A stretch of DNA of 64,000 bases from Atherix ibis (taxonomy: Eukaryota > Arthropoda > Insecta > Diptera > Athericidae). The DNA is taken from the NCBI GenBank assembly GCA_958298945.1, contig OY282609.1:53540220-53604219 (forward strand), in the 5' to 3' direction. Numbering within the stretch: the first letter of the stretch is position 1; the number at the start of each line of letters is the position of its first letter. Shown here in pieces: positions 59,101-64,000 of this stretch. The notes under the pieces were generated by a model. That model worked only from the letters and a program-made list of their open reading frames with translations, ran no database searches and was not told the DNA's origin. Made by a program: the position numbers and the translations under genes.

Positions 59101-62100
59101 TGGTATTTTTCAAGAGGGATATTCAGTGGTATTTTTCAAGAGGAATATTCAGTGTTATTTTTCAAGAGGAATATTCAGTGGTATTTTTCAAGAAGACTAT
59201 TCAGTGGTATTTTTCAAGAGGAATATTCAGTGTTATTTTTCAAGAGGAATATTCAGTGGTATTTTTCAAGAGGGATATTCAGTGGTATTTTTCAAGAGGG
59301 TTATTCGGTGGTATTTTTCAAGAGGAATATTCAGTGGTATTTTTCAAGAAGAATATTCAGTGGTATTTTTCAAGAGGAATATTCAGTGGTATTTTTAAAG
59401 AGGAATATTCAATGGTATTTTTCAAGAGAAATATTCAGTGGTATTTTTCAAGAGGAATATTCAGTGGTATTTTTCAAGAGGAATATTCAGTGGTATTTTT
59501 CAAGAGGAATATTCTGTGGTATTTTACAAGAGGAATATTCAGTGGTATTTTTCAAGAGAAATATTCAATGGTATTTTTCAAGAGGAATATTCAGTGGTAC
59601 TTTTCAAGAGGAATATTCAGTGGTATTTTTCAAGAAGAATATTCAGTGTTATTTTTCAAGAGGAATATTCAGTGTTATTTTTTAAGAGGAATGTTCAGTG
59701 GTATTTTTCAAGAGGAATATTCAGTGGTATTTTCCAAGAGGAATATTCAGTGGTAATTTTGAAGAGGAATGTTCAGTTTTTATTTTTCAAGAGGAATATT
59801 CAGTGGTATTTTTCAAGAGGAATATTAAGTGGTATTTTGCAAGAGGAATAGTCAATGGTATTTTTCAAGAGTAATATTCAGTGGCATTTTTCAAGAGACA
59901 TTTTCAGTGTTATTTTTCAAGACGAATATTCAGTGGTATTTTTCAAGAGGAATATTCAGTGGTAGTTTTCAAGAGGAATATTCAGTGGTACTTTTCAAGA
60001 GGAATATTCAGTGGTATTTTTTAAGATGAATATTCAGTCGTATTTTTCAAGAGGAATATTCAGTGGTATTTTTCAAGAGGAATATTCAGTGTTATTTTTC
60101 AAGAGGAATATTCAGTGTTATTTTTCAAGAGGAATATTCAGTGGTATTTTTCAAGAGGAATATTCAGTGGTATTTTTTAAGAGGAATATTCAGTGGTACT
60201 TTTCAAGAGGAATATTCAGTGGTATTTTTCAAGATGAATATTCAGTGTTATTTTTCAAGAGGAATATTCAGTGTTATTTTTCAAGAGGAATATTCAGTGG
60301 TATTTTTCAAGATGAATATTCAGTGGTATTTTTCAAGAGGAATATTCAGTGCTATTTTTCAAGAGGAATATTCGGTGGTATTTTTCACGAGGAATATTCA
60401 GTGTTATTTTTCAAGAGGAATATTCAGTGGTATTTTTCAAGAGGAATATTCAGTGGTATTTTTAAAGAGGAATATTCAATGGTATTTTTCAAGAGAAATA
60501 TTCAGTGGTATTTTTCAAGAGGAATATTCAGTGGTATTTTTCAAGAGGAATATTCAGTGGTATTTTTCAAGAGGAATATTCTGTGGTATTTTACAAGAGG
60601 AATATTCAGTGGTATTTTTCAAGAGAAATATTCAATGGTATTTTTCAAGAGGAATATTCAGTGGTACTTTTCAAGATGAATATTCAGTGGTATTTTTCAA
60701 GAAGAATATTCAGTGTTATTTTTCAAGAGGAATATTCAGTGTTATTTTTTAAGAGGAATGTTCAGTGGTATTTTTCAAGAGGAATATTCAGTGGTATTTT
60801 CCAAGAGGAATATTCAGTGGTAATTTTGAAGAGGAATGTTCAGTTTTTATTTTTCAAGAGGAATATTCAGTGGTATTTTTCAAGAGGAATATTAAGTGGT
60901 ATTTTGCAAGAGGAATAGTCAATGGTATTTTTCAAGAGTAATATTCAGTGGCATTTTTCAAGAGACATTTTCAGTGTTATTTTTCAAGACGAATATTCAG
61001 TGGTATTTTTCAAGAGGAATATTCAGTGGTAGTTTTCAAGAGGAATATTCAGTGGTACTTTTCAAGAGGAATATTCAGTGGTATTTTTTAAGATGAATAT
61101 TCAGTCGTATTTTTCAAGAGGAATATTCAGTGGTATTTTTCAAGAGGAATATTCGGTGGTATTTTTCACGAAGAATATTCAGTGTTATTTTTCAAGAGGA
61201 ATATTCGGTGGTATTTTTCAAGAGGAATATTCAGTGGTATTTTTAAAGAGGAATATTCAATAGTATTTTTCAAGAGAAATATTCAGTGGTATTTTTCAAG
61301 AGGAATATTCAGTGGTATTTTTCAAGAGGAATATTCAGTGGTATTTTTCAAGAGGAATATTCAGTGGTATTTTACAAGAGGAATATTCAGTGGTATTTTT
61401 CAAGAGGAATATTCAGTGGTATTTTTCAAGAGGAATATTAAGTGGTATTTTGCAAGAGGAATAGTCAATGGTATTTTTCAAGAGGAATATTCAGTCGTAT
61501 TTTCCAAGAAGAATATTCAGTGGTATTTTTTAAGAGGAATATTCAGTGGTATTTTTCAAGGGGAATATTCAGTGGTACTTTTCAAGAGGAATATTCAGTG
61601 GTATTTTTCAAGAGGAATAGTCAATGGTATTTCTCAAGAGGAATATTCAGTGGTATTTTCCAAGAAGAATATTCAGTGGTATTTTTCAAGAGGAATATTA
61701 AGTGGTATTTTGCAAGAGGAATAGTCAATGGTATTTTTCAAGAGGAATATTCAGTCGTATTTTCCAAGAAGAATATTCAGTGGTATTTTTTAAGAGGAAT
61801 ATTCAGTGGTATTTTTCAAGAGGAATATTCAGTGGTACTTTTCAAGAGGAATATTCAGTGGTATTTTTCAAAAGGAATATTCAGTGGTATTTTTTAAGAG
61901 TAATATTCAGTGGTATTTTTCAAGAGGAATATTCAATGGTATTTTTCACGAGGAATATTCAGTGTTATTTTTCACGAGGAATATTCAGTGTTATTTTTCA
62001 AGAGGAATATTCAGTGGTATTTTTCAAGAGGAATATTCAGTGGTATTTTTCAAGAGGAATATTCAGTGTTATTTTTCAAGAGGAATATTCAGTGTTATTT

Positions 62101-64000
62101 TTCAAGAGGAATATTCAGTGGTATTTTTCAAGAGGAATATTCAGTGGTATTTTTTAAGAGGAATATTCAGTGGTACTTTTCAAGAGGAATATTCAGTGGT
62201 ATTTTTCAAGATGAATATTCAGTGTTATTTTTCAAGAGGAATATTCAGTGTTATTTTTCAAGAGGAATATTCAGTGGTATTTTTCAAGATGAATATTCAG
62301 TGGTATTTTTCAAGAGGAATATTCAGTGCTATTTTTCAAGAGGAATATTCGGTGGTATTTTTCACGAGGAATATTCAGTGTTATTTTTCAAGAGGAATAT
62401 TCAGTGGTATTTTTCAAGAGGAATATTCAGTGGTATTTTTAAAGAGGAATATTCAATGGTATTTTTCAAGAGAAATATTCAGTGGTATTTTTCAAGAGGA
62501 ATATTCAGTGGTATTTTTCAAGAGGAATATTCAGTGGTATTTTTCAAGAGGAATATTCTGTGGTATTTTACAAGAGGAATATTCAGTGGTATTTTTCAAG
62601 AGAAATATTCAATGGTATTTTTCAAGAGGAATATTCAGTGGTACTTTTCAAGAGGAATATTCAGTGGTATTTTTCAAGAAGAATATTCAGTGTTATTTTT
62701 CAAGAGGAATATTCAGTGTTATTTTTTAAGAGGAATGTTCAGTGGTATTTTTCAAGAGGAATATTCAGTGGTATTTTCCAAGAGGAATATTCAGTGGTAA
62801 TTTTGAAGAGGAATGTTCAGTTTTTATTTTTCAAGAGGAATATTCAGTGGTATTTTTCAAGAGGAATATTAAGTGGTATTTTGCAAGAGGAATAGTCAAT
62901 GGTATTTTTCAAGAGTAATATTCAGTGGCATTTTTCAAGAGACATTTTCAGTGTTATTTTTCAAGACGAATATTCAGTGGTATTTTTCAAGAGGAATATT
63001 CAGTGGTAGTTTTCAAGAGGAATATTCAGTGGTACTTTTCAAGAGGAATATTCAGTGGTATTTTTTAAGATGAATATTCAGTCGTATTTTTCAAGAGGAA
63101 TATTCAGTGGTATTTTTCAAGAGGAATATTCGGTGGTATTTTTCACGAAGAATATTCAGTGTTATTTTTCAAGAGGAATATTCGGTGGTATTTTTCAAGA
63201 GGAATATTCAGTGGTATTTTTAAAGAGGAATATTCAATAGTATTTTTCAAGAGAAATATTCAGTGGTATTTTTCAAGAGGAATATTCAGTGGTATTTTTC
63301 AAGAGGAATATTCAGTGGTATTTTTCAAGAGGAATATTCAGTGGTATTTTACAAGAGGAATATTCAGTGGTATTTTTCAAGAGGAATATTCAGTGGTATT
63401 TTAAAGAGGAATATTCAATAGTATTTTGCAAGAGAAATATTCAGTGGTATTTTTCAAGAGGAATATTCAGTGGTATTTTTCAAGAGGGATATTCAATGGT
63501 ATTTTTCAACAGGAATATTCAGTGTTATTTGTCAAGAGGAATATTCAGTGGTATTTTTCAAGAGGAATATTCAGTGGTAGTTTTCAAGAGGAATATTCAG
63601 TGGTACTTTTCAAGAGGAATATTCAGTGGTATTTTTTAAGATGAATATTCAGTCGTATTTTTCAAGAGGAATATTCAGTGGTATTTTTCAAGAGGAATAT
63701 TCAGTGGTTTTTTTCAAGAGGAATATTCAGTGGTATTTTTCAAGAGGGATATTCAATGGTATTTTTCAACAGGAATATTCAGTGTTATTTGTCAAGAGGA
63801 ATATTCAGTGGTATTTTTCAAGAAGACTATTCAGTGGTATTTTTCAAGAGGAATATTCAGTGGTATTTTTCAAGAGGAATATTTAGTGGTATTTTTCAAG
63901 AGGAATATTCAATGGTATTTTTCAAGAGAAACATTCAGTGTTATTTTTCAAGAGGATAATTCAGTGGTATTTTTCAAGAAGACTATTCAGTGGTATTTTT

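Larger units (their letters stand above)
49092..64000 (+). repeat. 26-bp satellite, array 2, continuing past the window edge
   Basis: About 570 head-to-tail units of 26 bp. The consensus contains TATTCAGTGGTATTTTTCAA followed by a purine-rich hexamer. It differs from array 1 mainly by TGG for TAG and TTCAAG for TTAAAG. Because 26 is not a multiple of 3, each forward frame passes through all three phases every 78 bp, and the consensus has no stop in any of them. This produces overlapping ORFs of up to 478 codons with a 26-residue period (VVFFKRNIQWYFSRGIFSGI in part). The reverse strand has stops. Rare indels (for example an extra 3 bases near 58,885 and a broken unit near 52,845) shift the phase. 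I see no evidence that any of it is a protein gene. Confidence 0.97.

Noticed and set aside
49144..63959. Dozens of overlapping ORFs of 60-478 codons encoding VVFFKRNIQWYF-like repeats
   Set aside because: They are a direct result of a 26-bp satellite consensus lacking forward stops. They overlap in all three frames, have no stable start, and end wherever a unit variant makes a stop.
49092..64000. CRISPR-like array
   Set aside because: Units are contiguous with no unique spacers between repeats, and the context is an animal genome.

Overview
The window looks like a piece of an insect genome, most probably a dipteran fly or midge. It is AT-rich, has very short GT-AG introns (58-65 bp in several places), copia, gypsy, jockey-like and RTE-like transposon remains, and conserved animal genes in several exons. 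I cannot name the species. There are no prokaryotic features.

Layout. 1-1,704 is AT-rich with no gene seen. 1,705-4,829 is a tandem satellite with a 26-bp period (array 1). 4,830-13,000 is a transposon graveyard: an internally deleted copia element with intact 5-bp target duplications, an RTE-type reverse-transcriptase relic, a jockey-type 3' fragment, an RNase H fragment and a MADF-like ORF. 13,001-19,244 is a compact housekeeping block: a mitochondrial Obg GTPase (MTG2/GTPBP5), Wdr82 on the opposite strand, and cytosolic alanyl-tRNA synthetase. 19,245-37,730 is a second transposon block: two more jockey copies and a nest in which copia A (plus strand) was hit by copia B (minus), whose LTR was in turn hit by a Ty3/gypsy element (minus). 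A later deletion then fused the gypsy body to the pol gene of copia A. The copia A remnant runs into a GC-richer minisatellite, also of 26-bp period. 37,946-48,688 is a second gene block: a divergent aspartyl-tRNA-synthetase-like protein with three tandem OB domains, COMMD8, an ER protein O-glucosyltransferase (POGLUT2/3 type, ending in KDEL), and a PKA-catalytic-subunit-like kinase. 49,092-64,000 is a 15-kb array of the same 26-bp satellite (array 2), which runs off the window edge and shows kilobase-scale duplications.

The genes do not form one pathway. Two concern organelle or cytosolic translation (MTG2, AlaRS), one looks like a decayed or repurposed mitochondrial-type AspRS, and the others serve chromatin/transcription (Wdr82), trafficking/ubiquitin regulation (COMMD8), ER glycosylation and cAMP-type signalling. 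Exon structures were built by hand from splice signals and reading phase; all accepted introns are GT-AG and keep frame.

The most interesting points are the 802-residue AspRS-like protein that has lost the class II catalytic signatures; the satellite whose array-2 consensus has no stop codon in any of the three forward frames; the deleted and nested retrotransposons with readable junctions; a fragment of the kinase's last exon copied into an intron of the neighbouring glucosyltransferase; and several strong hairpins.
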